64,000 nt of DNA from Acidimicrobiales bacterium (GTDB lineage: Bacteria > Actinomycetota > Acidimicrobiia > Acidimicrobiales > Poriferisodalaceae). Made by a program: the position numbers and the translations under genes. The notes under the pieces were generated by a model. It saw only the letters and a program-made list of their open reading frames with translations. It did no database searches and was not told the origin of the DNA. How positions within the stretch are numbered: the first letter of the stretch is position 1; each line of letters begins with the position of its first letter. The stretch is from assembly GCA_041394185.1 (NCBI GenBank), contig JAWKIQ010000001.1, forward strand, positions 372,001 to 436,000, given 5' to 3'. Positions 18,001 to 25,617 of the stretch are shown in pieces.

Positions 18001-19049
18001 TCGACCAGAAGATCTTCGCCGCCGAGTCGGTGTTGCGCACGATGGGCCTCATAGAAGGTTTCGCGCCGCTGGTTCTGTTGTGCGGACACGGCAGCGCAAC
18101 GGTCAACAACCCTCATGCCACGGCGTTGGACTGCGGAGCTTGTGCCGGAGCCTCGGGCGATGACAACGCTCTCGCAGTCGCCGGGCTGCTGAACGACGCA
18201 GACGTCAGGCTGGCCCTGCACGACCGCGGAATCTCGATTCCCGATGACACGTGGTTCGTGGCCGGCCTGCACGACACCGCCAGCGACCACGTCTCGATCC
18301 TGGACAAGGCCTCGGCCCCGCACACACATCTGGGTCAGATCGACCAACTCCAGGCGCTGCTGGATCGGGCCGGCAGGGCCAACGCGGCCGACCGGGCGCA
18401 GCATCTCGTCGGCCCGCAACACAAGGTCCGCGACCGGGGCGCCGACTGGGCGCAGGTGAGGCCCGAGTGGGGTCTGGCGCGGGCCGCCGCATTCATCATC
18501 GGCCCGCGGTCGTTGACCGCGGGAGTCGACCTGGAAGGTCGAGCGTTTCTGCACAGCTACGACCAGGCCAACGATCCGACGGGCCGGGTGCTCGAGACCA
18601 TCATGACCGCCCCGCTTGTCGTAGGGCACTGGATCGGGTCGCAGTATTACTTCTCGACCGTCGACCCCGAACGCTTCGGAGCCGGCGACAAGTTGGTGCA
18701 CAACCCGATCGGCTCCCTCGGGGTGGTGTCGGGCCCAGGCGGCGACCTGCGGGTGGGTCTGCCGCTGCAGAGCACACACGTGGCCGGCGCCAGGCACCAT
18801 CAGCCGCTGCGTCTGCTGGCGGTGATCCAGGCCGACCTCGAGCTGATCGAACAGATCATTGCCAAGAACAAGGTGCTTCAGACCCTGATAGGGGGCTCGT
18901 GGCTGCGCATCGCAGCCCGGTCACACCCTCACGAACCATGGTCGCTGCGCACCGCCGCCGGCACCTGGCTGTCTTCACCCAGCTCGATCTCGGCTGGCAC
19001 ACTGCGGCCGGGAATCGAACTCGAACCGATCGTTCACACACGGAGCTGA
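15021..19049 (+). CDS. dabBA: Fused DabB-DabA inorganic-carbon accumulation protein
   Basis: 1,342 residues. Residues 1 to about 480 are a multi-spanning proton-channel-type domain of the NADH dehydrogenase subunit 5/MrpA family (SRSALFPFHRWLEGTLVAPTPVS, HIAGHGMYKAAQFLGAGDT), that is DabB. From about 505 onward it is DabA (DUF2309), beginning WPLSSFVAVNPLTG. DabA is a carbonic-anhydrase-like, zinc-dependent, one-way CO2-to-bicarbonate converter. The expected ligands are intact: Cys852 and Asp854 in VFCIDVRSE, His1023 in LLCGHGS, and Cys1038 exactly 15 residues later in LDCGACAG. DabA and DabB are normally separate genes; here no stop or start separates them. GGAGA precedes the ATG. A PII-like gene follows after 3 bases. 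Confidence 0.93.
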   Translation: MTTLILLMLVIPPAAGAVVALVRRGSDRAARAVIAGAVVSTAAAAAGVVAVGREPGGEIAAMGLSLDRPMSLLALVVAATASVVAGFTGRNLDPEPRTVRFFAAIGVLVSASLLALTSAGPVGLAVGWVLSGWALVDMVGHQQGWAPVAKARRRIVVSLAVGDVALISAVLIAAAHGANGAWFGAEMRAELAGATVAGVEATHVVAVLLVVAGLSRSALFPFHRWLEGTLVAPTPVSALVHAGLVSGAGILLIRTHEVFLASQPALYSAFAAGVVTILIAGRIAAGRPDAKGSLAWSTVGQMAFMVVQCAVGAFSSAVVHIAGHGMYKAAQFLGAGDTVSATLRAKRSPVARDSVGATARVVTLVVVPTAAVGLAAWLVTPQLGDAGLLVVVLFAWLSVMQALRGWLDRNPLASAATVAIGTVASFAASFAYFGALNALESFMKPSLAAEASDVGVWAVLAALAIAAPASLVMGRRAGTQAVVSPAPDPSTAIDRAQIRSDVAKAASIISPMWPLSSFVAVNPLTGVEAQGFESATATARRWLRARTHLSLAQFRQDHQAGLTTLDDLGYAVNQRCVDVCAGPPVLVDGSSIGRDEIITTDLLHGPDTPSVEAARTTLERAGLSEQADKADTIVADHLARYMTMPTDCADFVSYFATAARADARLHRLAGAPGRSWLTATLDQGNDPAMLLAAAFAAMHIGPEARVDEMRGLLARLNGWAGLSKWRNDWAAPDEERPRLAPIDVVAALALTEAAVATGMSVDFDTQAEHDLDEDALLDARVAAVAAILAPSRQDASSLEAIREVLSGVSTHERHHIWLMAQEHHFDRHLIAKIDRIDPGPGTTRPAAQAVFCIDVRSEGLRRHIEELGSAAGTPIETIGFAGFFGVPLKVRKLGWDHAEARCPVLVAPTVGFSEHPHVESVDAAAGRLGAARARDAVRAAHSKAKKGQGSAFAMAEAAGWLVGPMAAAKTFVPRKAQAPSPRASRVIPDDGVLVDQKIFAAESVLRTMGLIEGFAPLVLLCGHGSATVNNPHATALDCGACAGASGDDNALAVAGLLNDADVRLALHDRGISIPDDTWFVAGLHDTASDHVSILDKASAPHTHLGQIDQLQALLDRAGRANAADRAQHLVGPQHKVRDRGADWAQVRPEWGLARAAAFIIGPRSLTAGVDLEGRAFLHSYDQANDPTGRVLETIMTAPLVVGHWIGSQYYFSTVDPERFGAGDKLVHNPIGSLGVVSGPGGDLRVGLPLQSTHVAGARHHQPLRLLAVIQADLELIEQIIAKNKVLQTLIGGSWLRIAARSHPHEPWSLRTAAGTWLSSPSSISAGTLRPGIELEPIVHTRS

Positions 19050-19052
19050 CCC

Positions 19053-19394
19053 ATGCAGGCAAACGATTCTAACAAGTGGCCAGGCCTCACTCCCATGGCC
19101 AAGGTCGAGGTGGTGGTAGACGGCGAGTTCGTGCCCAACGTGCGTGATCTTCTGGTGTCGGCGGGTGCTACCGGCTACACCGCCCTGCACGGGGTGTCGG
19201 GCTATGGGCATCACGGTGAACACGAGGGCCGCTTGCTGTTCAACGACCGCAACAGCTTGGCGCTGCTGATCTGTGTGCTGCCTCCCGAACAGGTCGAGGC
19301 GGTGGTGGCCGGAATCCGGCGCCTGCTCGACGACCAGCACGGAGTGGTGTTCGTCAGCGAGACCCACGTCAGCCGGGCCGACTATTTCAGATAG
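19053..19394 (+). CDS. PII-like signalling protein linked to the DabBA carbon pump
   Basis: 113 residues. MAKVEVVVDGEFVPNVRDLL, a GYTALHGVSGYG segment and LLICVLPPEQVEAVVAGI fit the ferredoxin-like PII fold of SbtB/CPII-type proteins found near bicarbonate transporters. The canonical uridylylated T-loop of GlnB is absent. It would bind a nucleotide and tune the pump, by analogy with SbtB and the PII genes of known dab operons. The start follows the dabBA stop by 3 bases; an internal ATG at 19095 is an alternative. Its 3' end overlaps the convergent nitronate monooxygenase by 13 bases. Confidence 0.82.
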   Translation: MQANDSNKWPGLTPMAKVEVVVDGEFVPNVRDLLVSAGATGYTALHGVSGYGHHGEHEGRLLFNDRNSLALLICVLPPEQVEAVVAGIRRLLDDQHGVVFVSETHVSRADYFR

Positions 19395-20488
19395 CCCTTG
19401 GCCCGATCCAGGCCCGCCACGGTCTGGTCGACCAGTCGCTGCATCACCTCGCCAACCGACAGGAACTCGCGAACGAACCCGATGCTCTGGCCGGCAGCGC
19501 TGTACAGCAGCGGATCGATCTCGAACTCTTCGACTGCGGTCATGACGTCGCCCACAAGGGCATGTTGGTACGGCATCTTCAGCGGCGGGGGAGCGGCCGC
19601 CGAGTTCCATTCCTGCGCCCACATCGAGTTGATCTGACGCTGGGGCTTTCCGCTCGAACCCCGTGTAACCGTGGTGTCGCCGCTGCCGGCGGCCAGCAGC
19701 TTGGCGCGCAGAGCCTCGCTGACGGCGTGGTCGCCGGTTGCGTGTTCTCGAGTCGCCAGCCATATGGTGCCGGTCCACACGCCCTGTGCTCCCATAGCCA
19801 GAGCCGCCGCGATCTGAGAGCCGTGGGCGATTCCGCCGGCTGCGAGCACCGGAAGATCACCGGCCAGCTCGACCACCTCTGGAACCAGCACGAGGGTGCC
19901 GATGGTGCCGGTGTGCCCACCTGCCTCTGACCCCTGTGCCACCAAGAAGTCGAGGCCGATGTCCAGATAACGCTCGACGTGACGAGGACTGCCGATGAGG
20001 GCGCCGACCATCTTGCCAGCGTCCTTCAATGCCTCTACGGCTTCCTTGGTCAAGCCGACACCGAAGGCCACCATGGCGACATCGCTGTCGAGCAGGGCAT
20101 CGAGTTGGCCTTCGAAATAGTCGGGCGTGCGAAGTGTCGAGTTGAAGAACGACTTGCGCGTTGCGGGCGGCACCTCGTAGCGCCGCACGATGTCGTCGAG
20201 GAATTGCTTGTGTTCCTCCGGCAGCGACGCCTGCACCTGGTCGAGGGTCACGTTCTCGGGCATGCCCGCGGGAATGATCATGTCGACTGCGGTGGGCGCA
20301 GTTCCCGATTGGGTCCGCAACGCCTCGAGCTTGGCCGGAAGGTCCGATGGCTCGTCGTGGGCGATGCCGTAAACGCCCAGCCCACCAGCCTGTGTGATCG
20401 CCGCCGCGACCTGGGTGTCGTGGGCGAAGCCCAGTATCGGTACGTCGATTCCGAGCCTCTCGGTGAACACGTTGCTGATTCGAGCCAT
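19382..20488 (-). CDS. Nitronate monooxygenase (2-nitropropane dioxygenase family)
   Basis: A 368-residue FMN-binding TIM barrel. PILGFAHDTQVAAAITQAGGLG, QGSEAGGHTGTIG and AAGGIAHGSQIAAALAMGA are the characteristic substrate- and phosphate-binding segments. It oxidises alkyl nitronates to carbonyls and nitrite; some relatives are enoyl reductases or act on other substrates. It overlaps the 3' end of the PII-like gene on the opposite strand and is divergent from the MFS transporter. Confidence 0.85.
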   Translation of the reverse strand: MARISNVFTERLGIDVPILGFAHDTQVAAAITQAGGLGVYGIAHDEPSDLPAKLEALRTQSGTAPTAVDMIIPAGMPENVTLDQVQASLPEEHKQFLDDIVRRYEVPPATRKSFFNSTLRTPDYFEGQLDALLDSDVAMVAFGVGLTKEAVEALKDAGKMVGALIGSPRHVERYLDIGLDFLVAQGSEAGGHTGTIGTLVLVPEVVELAGDLPVLAAGGIAHGSQIAAALAMGAQGVWTGTIWLATREHATGDHAVSEALRAKLLAAGSGDTTVTRGSSGKPQRQINSMWAQEWNSAAAPPPLKMPYQHALVGDVMTAVEEFEIDPLLYSAAGQSIGFVREFLSVGEVMQRLVDQTVAGLDRAKGYLK

Positions 20489-20533
20489 GAACAGAAGCTA
20501 ACCCCGCGCCTGTCGAGGTGAGAAGCTGGCCCG

Positions 20534-21745
20534 GTGAACACACGGGGCATGCAGGGGGCGGCGGTCGATTCGCCGAGGGCTTGGCTAGTGGTCTTGGCCA
20601 CGTTCTTCGGGTCGGCGGTGACGCTGGGCACGGTGTACAGCTTCGGCTCGTTCTTCGACGCGATGGCCGCGGACTTCGGCTCGGGACGCGGCGAAACGGC
20701 CGTGGTCTTCGGGATAACGACGTTCACGTTCTTCTGGCTGAGCCTGGCCACGGGCCGCCTGGCCGATCGGGTCGGGCCCAGGCCTGTGATGTTCCTGGGC
20801 GCGGTTTCGTTGGTGGCCGGACTGTTGGCTACCAGCCAGGTCGGCTCGTTGACCGTTGGCTACTTCACCTACGGAGCCGGCGCAGGCTTGGCCGGCGCGT
20901 GTGCGTACATCCCCATGGTGGCCACGGTTGGTGGCTGGTTCGAACGTCAGCGCGCCGCTGCCGTCGGTGTGTCGGTAGCCGGAATAGGGGTGGGCACGCT
21001 GGTGATGAACCCGTTGGTGACGCGTCTGCTCGAGACCTATTCGTGGCGCACGACCTTTCGCATTCTCGCCATCGGTGGCGGGGCGATACTGTTCGCCTGT
21101 TCTGCCCTGGTGGCCAGAGCGCCAGGTGCGGCGGGGTCGGCTCCATCACGGTTTGGCGAGGCGGCCCGGTCGACCCTGTTCCGGCGGCTGTGGCTGGCGG
21201 CCCTGTTCTCGGGTCTGGCCCTGTTCGTGCCGTTCGTGTTCGTGGTGCCATACGCAAAAGACAACGGCGTGTCGGCATCTTCGGCCGCCTGGCTGGTAGG
21301 ACTGCTGGGCGGTGCCAGCGTGATATCGCGCATCGGATTCGGCACGTTGACCAGGCGCTTCGGGACCTTTCGTCTATATCGCCTGGGGGTGACGCTGTTC
21401 CCGATCGGATATGTGCTGTGGCTGGTGGCCGGGTCGTCTTACCTGATGCTGGTGCTTTTCGTGCTGGTCCTGGGCACGGGTTATGGCTCGTTCGTGGCGG
21501 TCAGCCCTCTGGTGCTGGCCGGGCGCTTCGGCGTGGTGGGCCTGGGGTCCTTGATGGGGCTCTTCTACACAACGCAGGGACTCGGGGGTCTGATCGGGCC
21601 ACCCGTCGCCGGGCGGATGATCGACAGCACCGACTCGTACACGGCCCCGATCGTTCTGGGGTTGGTGCTGGGTGCTGTGTCGGTCGCGATGTTGTTCGCC
21701 ATCTCGACCGACGCCAACGGCGACCTCGAGCCCGAACCCGCCTGA
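20534..21745 (+). CDS. Major facilitator superfamily transporter, monocarboxylate/oxalate-formate type
   Basis: 403 residues with twelve likely membrane helices. After helix 2 comes GRLADRVGPRPVM, the MFS loop 2-3 motif. LVVLATFFGSAVTLGTVYSFG in helix 1 resembles the monocarboxylate transporter/OFA subfamily, which moves organic acids. The GTG at 20534 is used as start; ATG at 20549 (MQGAAVDSPRAW) is also possible. Substrate is unknown. It converges on metA with a 5-base gap. Confidence 0.85.
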   Translation: MNTRGMQGAAVDSPRAWLVVLATFFGSAVTLGTVYSFGSFFDAMAADFGSGRGETAVVFGITTFTFFWLSLATGRLADRVGPRPVMFLGAVSLVAGLLATSQVGSLTVGYFTYGAGAGLAGACAYIPMVATVGGWFERQRAAAVGVSVAGIGVGTLVMNPLVTRLLETYSWRTTFRILAIGGGAILFACSALVARAPGAAGSAPSRFGEAARSTLFRRLWLAALFSGLALFVPFVFVVPYAKDNGVSASSAAWLVGLLGGASVISRIGFGTLTRRFGTFRLYRLGVTLFPIGYVLWLVAGSSYLMLVLFVLVLGTGYGSFVAVSPLVLAGRFGVVGLGSLMGLFYTTQGLGGLIGPPVAGRMIDSTDSYTAPIVLGLVLGAVSVAMLFAISTDANGDLEPEPA

Positions 21746-21750
21746 GCGGT

Positions 21751-22671
21751 TCAGACCGTCCCGATGCGGTCAACCTCGAATGGTGTGGTCTGGTAGATCT
21801 CGTTGATCCAGTTGCCGAACAGCAGATGAGCCGACGACTTCCAGCGGTTCTGCGGGGCGCGGCTGGGATCGTCGCCGGGGAAGTAGTTGACCGGAACGGC
21901 TATCGGCTTGCCGGCAGCGATGTCTCGTTCGTACTCGCCGCGAAGAGAGTGGGTGTCGTACTCGAAGTGGTTCAGGTTCACCAGCAGCCGATGGGTCGGG
22001 TCTTCGACCAGGCACGGGCCCGACACCTCCGAGTCGACCAGCACGCGCAGTGCGCCAACGCGGTCGATCTCGTCGCGGGGAATCGAAGTCCAGCGGCTGA
22101 CCGGCACCACGAACTCGTCTGAGATACCCCTGAGATACGGCGAGGTGGGGGCCAGGTTCTCGTGCACGAAGCAGCCGAAGAGTTTGTCGGCCAACTCGAC
22201 CTTGGGCACCCCGTAGAAGTGGTGCAGCGCGGCCATGCCACCCCAGCACACGGCCATCGTGGAGTGCACGTGGGTGCGGGTCCATTCGAAAACCTGCTCG
22301 AGCTCGGCCCAATAGCCAACCTGTTCGAACGGCAGGGTCTCGATCGGAGCACCGGTGATGATCAGCCCGTCGAATCGGTCGGAGGCGACGTCGCTGAACG
22401 GCACATAGAACTGCTCGAGGTGACTGGCCGGGGTGTTCTTGGGGCGATGCTCTGACATGCGCACCAGCGACAGCTGGATCTGCAATGGTGTGGCGCCGAT
22501 CAGACGCGAGAACTGGGTCTCGGTGTCGATCTTGTTGGGCATCAGGTTCAGCAGCGCAATGCGCAACGGCCTGATGTCCTGACGTTCGGCCACCGCTTCG
22601 CTCATCACATACACGCCCTCGTGTCGGAGGGTGTCGAACGCGGGCAGGTCTTCTGGAAGTCTTATCGGCAC
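21751..22671 (-). CDS. metA: Homoserine O-acetyltransferase (MetA type)
   Basis: 306 residues, full MetA length. MPIRLPEDLPAFDTLRHEGV is the standard N-terminus, the acyl-accepting Cys142 lies in AVCWGGMAAL, and the catalytic His lies in NLNHFEYD. The residue that sets acyl specificity is Glu111 (GAPIETLPFE), which in this family goes with acetyl-CoA, whereas Gly gives succinyl-CoA. It therefore probably makes O-acetylhomoserine for methionine synthesis. It is divergent from the EamA transporter with 31 bases between starts. No other methionine genes are adjacent. Confidence 0.93.
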   Translation of the reverse strand: MPIRLPEDLPAFDTLRHEGVYVMSEAVAERQDIRPLRIALLNLMPNKIDTETQFSRLIGATPLQIQLSLVRMSEHRPKNTPASHLEQFYVPFSDVASDRFDGLIITGAPIETLPFEQVGYWAELEQVFEWTRTHVHSTMAVCWGGMAALHHFYGVPKVELADKLFGCFVHENLAPTSPYLRGISDEFVVPVSRWTSIPRDEIDRVGALRVLVDSEVSGPCLVEDPTHRLLVNLNHFEYDTHSLRGEYERDIAAGKPIAVPVNYFPGDDPSRAPQNRWKSSAHLLFGNWINEIYQTTPFEVDRIGTV

Positions 22672-22702
22672 GAACCGGTGAGCCTAGCTACCCTGGCCGC
22701 CC

Positions 22703-23542
22703 GTGACCGCCCTGTTTGCGCTCGCCGGCGCTCTCATAGTCGGCGCATCCGATTTCGGAGGCGGGTTCGCGTCTCGGTCGACGTCGGCCTTTCGCGTCGC
22801 CGGCTGGATCCAGGCGTTCAGCGCGTTGTTCATAGCGGTGGCTGTCTGGCTGGTCGACGCACCCGACGTTCGCAACGCCGATCTGCTCGCCGGCGCCGTT
22901 GCCGGCGTGTCGGGGACCTTCTCGTTCGTTGCCCTTTACGCCGCCTTCGCTCGCGGCCAGATAAGCAGGCTTGCGCCGGTCACTGCAGTGGTTGGCGCCG
23001 TGGTTCCGACGGTGGTCGGCGTGGCGCGAGGCGAATCGCTCACCGCTGTTCGTGCGCTGGGTGTGGTGGTGGCGTTGATGGCGATAGCACTCGTCACCCA
23101 GGAACGATCCGACGGTGGCCCGTCGTCCACGCCGGCGTCGGCATTCGCGCTCGCGACGGCTGCTGGCTTGGGCTTCAGCGTGTTCTTCCTGGCCCTGGCC
23201 GAGACCCAGCAAGACGCTGGACTGTGGCCGTTGTTGGTGGCGCGTTGTGTCTCCGTCCCGATCGTGGTGGTGTTGGCACTGCGTCTCACCGGCTCTTTGT
23301 CTGTCGAGCGAAGACTCCGCCTGATCCTGATCGGCGCCGGGCTGGGCGAGGCGATATCGAACGTGTTCGTGCTGTGGTCGTACCAGCGCGGACCCATAGC
23401 GGTGGCCGCGGTGCTGGGCGCCTTCTACCCGATCAGTACCGTGCTGCTGGCCCGGTTGGTGCTGAACGAACGGCTCCTGAACATCCAGTGGGTCGGGGTG
23501 GCGTTGGCCCTGGTGGCAGTGCCGTTGATAGCGGCGCCGTGA
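22703..23542 (+). CDS. EamA/DMT-superfamily transporter
   Basis: 279 residues with ten likely membrane helices in two repeated halves, each with a loop like SFVALYAAFARGQISRLAPV and NVFVLWSYQRGPIAVAAVLG, characteristic of EamA proteins that export amino acids or other metabolites. GTG at 22703 is used as start; it places the first helix directly at the N-terminus (MTALFALAGALIVGASDFGG). Substrate is unknown. It converges on the amidohydrolase. Confidence 0.83.
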   Translation: MTALFALAGALIVGASDFGGGFASRSTSAFRVAGWIQAFSALFIAVAVWLVDAPDVRNADLLAGAVAGVSGTFSFVALYAAFARGQISRLAPVTAVVGAVVPTVVGVARGESLTAVRALGVVVALMAIALVTQERSDGGPSSTPASAFALATAAGLGFSVFFLALAETQQDAGLWPLLVARCVSVPIVVVLALRLTGSLSVERRLRLILIGAGLGEAISNVFVLWSYQRGPIAVAAVLGAFYPISTVLLARLVLNERLLNIQWVGVALALVAVPLIAAP

Positions 23543-23572
23543 CCCAGGTGCCGAGTTCTGGAGTTGGGTGCG

Positions 23573-24592
23573 TCAACCGATCGAGTAGACGCGTTTGGCG
23601 GTGCCGCTGAACATGGCGGCCCGCTCGTCGGGGCTATAGCCGATGGCCAGTCGCTGCAGGGCGTTCCACACCACCGGATAGGTCAGGCACTGGCGGTCTA
23701 TCGGGAAGTTCGACTCGAACATCGTGCGATCGGGCCCAAACGCTTCGATGGTGGCCTCGACCCACGGGCGCCAGCGATCGGCGACCTGCTGGGACGTAGG
23801 CGGAGCGTCCAGGTCGCTCCAGCCGGTGCCGAACTGGTGGTCCATTCCGAGGCCACCGACCTTCACCACCACGTTGGGGCAAGTCGACGCGGCGATCAGC
23901 GACGAGTGCCACATCGACCAAGACTCGGCCGCGTTGTCGGCGTAACGCCCGACGTTCAGCGGCCCGCCGAAGTGGTTGAGCACTATCGACGCCTCGGGCA
24001 CGGCCCTGGCTAGGGCAACCAGCTCGTGCAACTGGTCGTGGTACATCCACGCATCGAAGCTCAAGCCCCGCCGCGCCAGCTCTCTGACACCGTCGGCGAA
24101 GGTCGGATCGAGCATCATGTTCGGCTCGGGCCTCTGGTGGCCACGCCTGGCCGCCGGTTCGGTGCTGAGGTTGGTGCCGTGACGTATGCCGCGAAACAGA
24201 CCACGTCCTGCTTCGATGTGGGCGTCCAGAACCTCGCCGACCGCGGCTCCGAGCGACATGTCAGCGAACCCGACTATGGCCGAGATGCGGGCCGGTCCCA
24301 GCTCGGCCATGAGTTCGGCCTGGGACGCGACTGCGCGGGTCTCTCCCACCGGCTGCAGATGATTGGGCCCCTCGTCGTAGGCGTAGCGGCACTCGATGAA
24401 CACGGTGTGGGTGACGTTGTGCGACGACGACACGTCGGCGTTCAGTTCTGCCGCCAGGTAGCGGCTGGTCGGCATGTCCCAGAGGTGGTGATGGCTGTCG
24501 ACGATCTCGATGGCGGGGTCGATGGGGTCTTCTTGGCGCAATGCCAACCAGTCGAAGCGTCCGTAGGTGTCGCCGGGAGTCTTTTCTGTCAC
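23573..24592 (-). CDS. Amidohydrolase (2-pyrone-4,6-dicarboxylate lactonase/COG3618 type)
   Basis: About 339 residues. The metal-binding VDSHHHLWD near residue 33 and the C-terminal FGPDRTMFESNFPIDR are hallmarks of TIM-barrel lactonases and amidohydrolases such as L-fucono-lactonase and PDC lactonase. LNHFGGPLN gives the second-half His. GTG at 24592 is chosen because it begins shortly before the conserved domain; a GTG at 24640 is also open. It is divergent from the TauD-like gene. Substrate is unknown. Confidence 0.8.
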   Translation of the reverse strand: MTEKTPGDTYGRFDWLALRQEDPIDPAIEIVDSHHHLWDMPTSRYLAAELNADVSSSHNVTHTVFIECRYAYDEGPNHLQPVGETRAVASQAELMAELGPARISAIVGFADMSLGAAVGEVLDAHIEAGRGLFRGIRHGTNLSTEPAARRGHQRPEPNMMLDPTFADGVRELARRGLSFDAWMYHDQLHELVALARAVPEASIVLNHFGGPLNVGRYADNAAESWSMWHSSLIAASTCPNVVVKVGGLGMDHQFGTGWSDLDAPPTSQQVADRWRPWVEATIEAFGPDRTMFESNFPIDRQCLTYPVVWNALQRLAIGYSPDERAAMFSGTAKRVYSIG

Positions 24593-24684
24593 TCGCCAAT
24601 GGTCGCGCGGTGTTTGTGCCGCCACCCAGAACTGGGGCACGCTATTACCCGGAGCGCAGAGCTCCGCTAGTTCAGGGGGTACAA

Positions 24685-25602
24685 GTGGGTACGTTGCAGG
24701 TGACGCCGGTCTCGCCGATTCTCGGTGCCGAAGTTCGCGGGGTGAACCTCGCCGACGGTGTCGATGACGCGACCTTTGCCGAGATTCACCAGGCGTTTCT
24801 CGATCACGGGGTCTTGTTCTTCAAGGATCAGCCCGAGCCGATGTCCGAGGCCGTGCAGATGGCTTTCGGCAAGCGCTTCGGGCCGCTGCACATCCATCCG
24901 GCAGCACCCGGATCGGGCGACGACAACGCCATCTTCGTGATCCACGCGCATCGCGACAGCAAGGTCGCCAACGGCAACGGCTGGCACAGCGACGTGTCGT
25001 GCGACGACGAGCCGCCGATGGCCACCATGCTTCAGCTGCGCTTGCTGCCCGAGGGCGGCGGCGGCGACACCATGTTCGCCAGCATGGAGGCCGCCTATGC
25101 GGTGTTGCCCGAGGCCGATCGGCAGTTCCTGAAGGGCCTCAGCGCAAGGCACACCTCAGAGCACATTTTCAGGGGCCGCTACTCCGACCGTGGCGTCGAC
25201 GACAGCGACCGGGCCGAGTACCCACAGACCGTGCACCCTGTGGTGCGTACCCACCCCGAGACCGGCAGGCCCAGCATCTATGTGAATCGGGCGTTCACCA
25301 CCAGCATCGTGGGGATGGAGGACGAACAGGGCCACGCATTCTTGAAGCGCCTGCTGCGCCACATCGAGCGGCCCGAGTTCCAGATCCGCTTCCGCTGGGA
25401 GCAGTACGACGTGGCGCTGTGGGACAACCGCTGCCTTCAGCACTACGCCTTGTGGGACTACTGGCCCAGCGAGCGCATGGGGCACCGTGTCACGGTGTTG
25501 GGCGATCGTCCCAGCTTCGATCCTTCAGCGCCCGATGCGGGCGAATCGTCGATCCGCATCAAGCTCGAATCGTTGGTGCCGGCGGTCGCCGCCGCGGGCT
25601 AG
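24685..25602 (+). CDS. TauD/TfdA-family Fe(II)/2-oxoglutarate dioxygenase
   Basis: About 305 residues. WHSDVSCDDEPP supplies the HxD iron ligands, LWDNRCLQHYALWDY the distal His, and MGHRVTVLGDRP the Arg that binds 2-oxoglutarate. The N-terminal ILGAEVRGVNLADG is typical of taurine and alpha-ketoglutarate-dependent dioxygenases. It would hydroxylate a sulfonate, sulfate ester or related substrate; the exact one is unknown. The start is likely GTG at 24685, since upstream in-frame sequence overlaps the divergent gene and is not family-like. Confidence 0.85.
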   Translation: MGTLQVTPVSPILGAEVRGVNLADGVDDATFAEIHQAFLDHGVLFFKDQPEPMSEAVQMAFGKRFGPLHIHPAAPGSGDDNAIFVIHAHRDSKVANGNGWHSDVSCDDEPPMATMLQLRLLPEGGGGDTMFASMEAAYAVLPEADRQFLKGLSARHTSEHIFRGRYSDRGVDDSDRAEYPQTVHPVVRTHPETGRPSIYVNRAFTTSIVGMEDEQGHAFLKRLLRHIERPEFQIRFRWEQYDVALWDNRCLQHYALWDYWPSERMGHRVTVLGDRPSFDPSAPDAGESSIRIKLESLVPAVAAAG

Positions 25603-25617
25603 CCGCCGAGGCGCCCG

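Noticed and set aside
16260..18800. An 846-codon antisense open frame inside dabBA
   Set aside because: It is opposite a protein with strongly conserved active-site residues; the translated sequence is His/Arg/Gly-rich shadow text.
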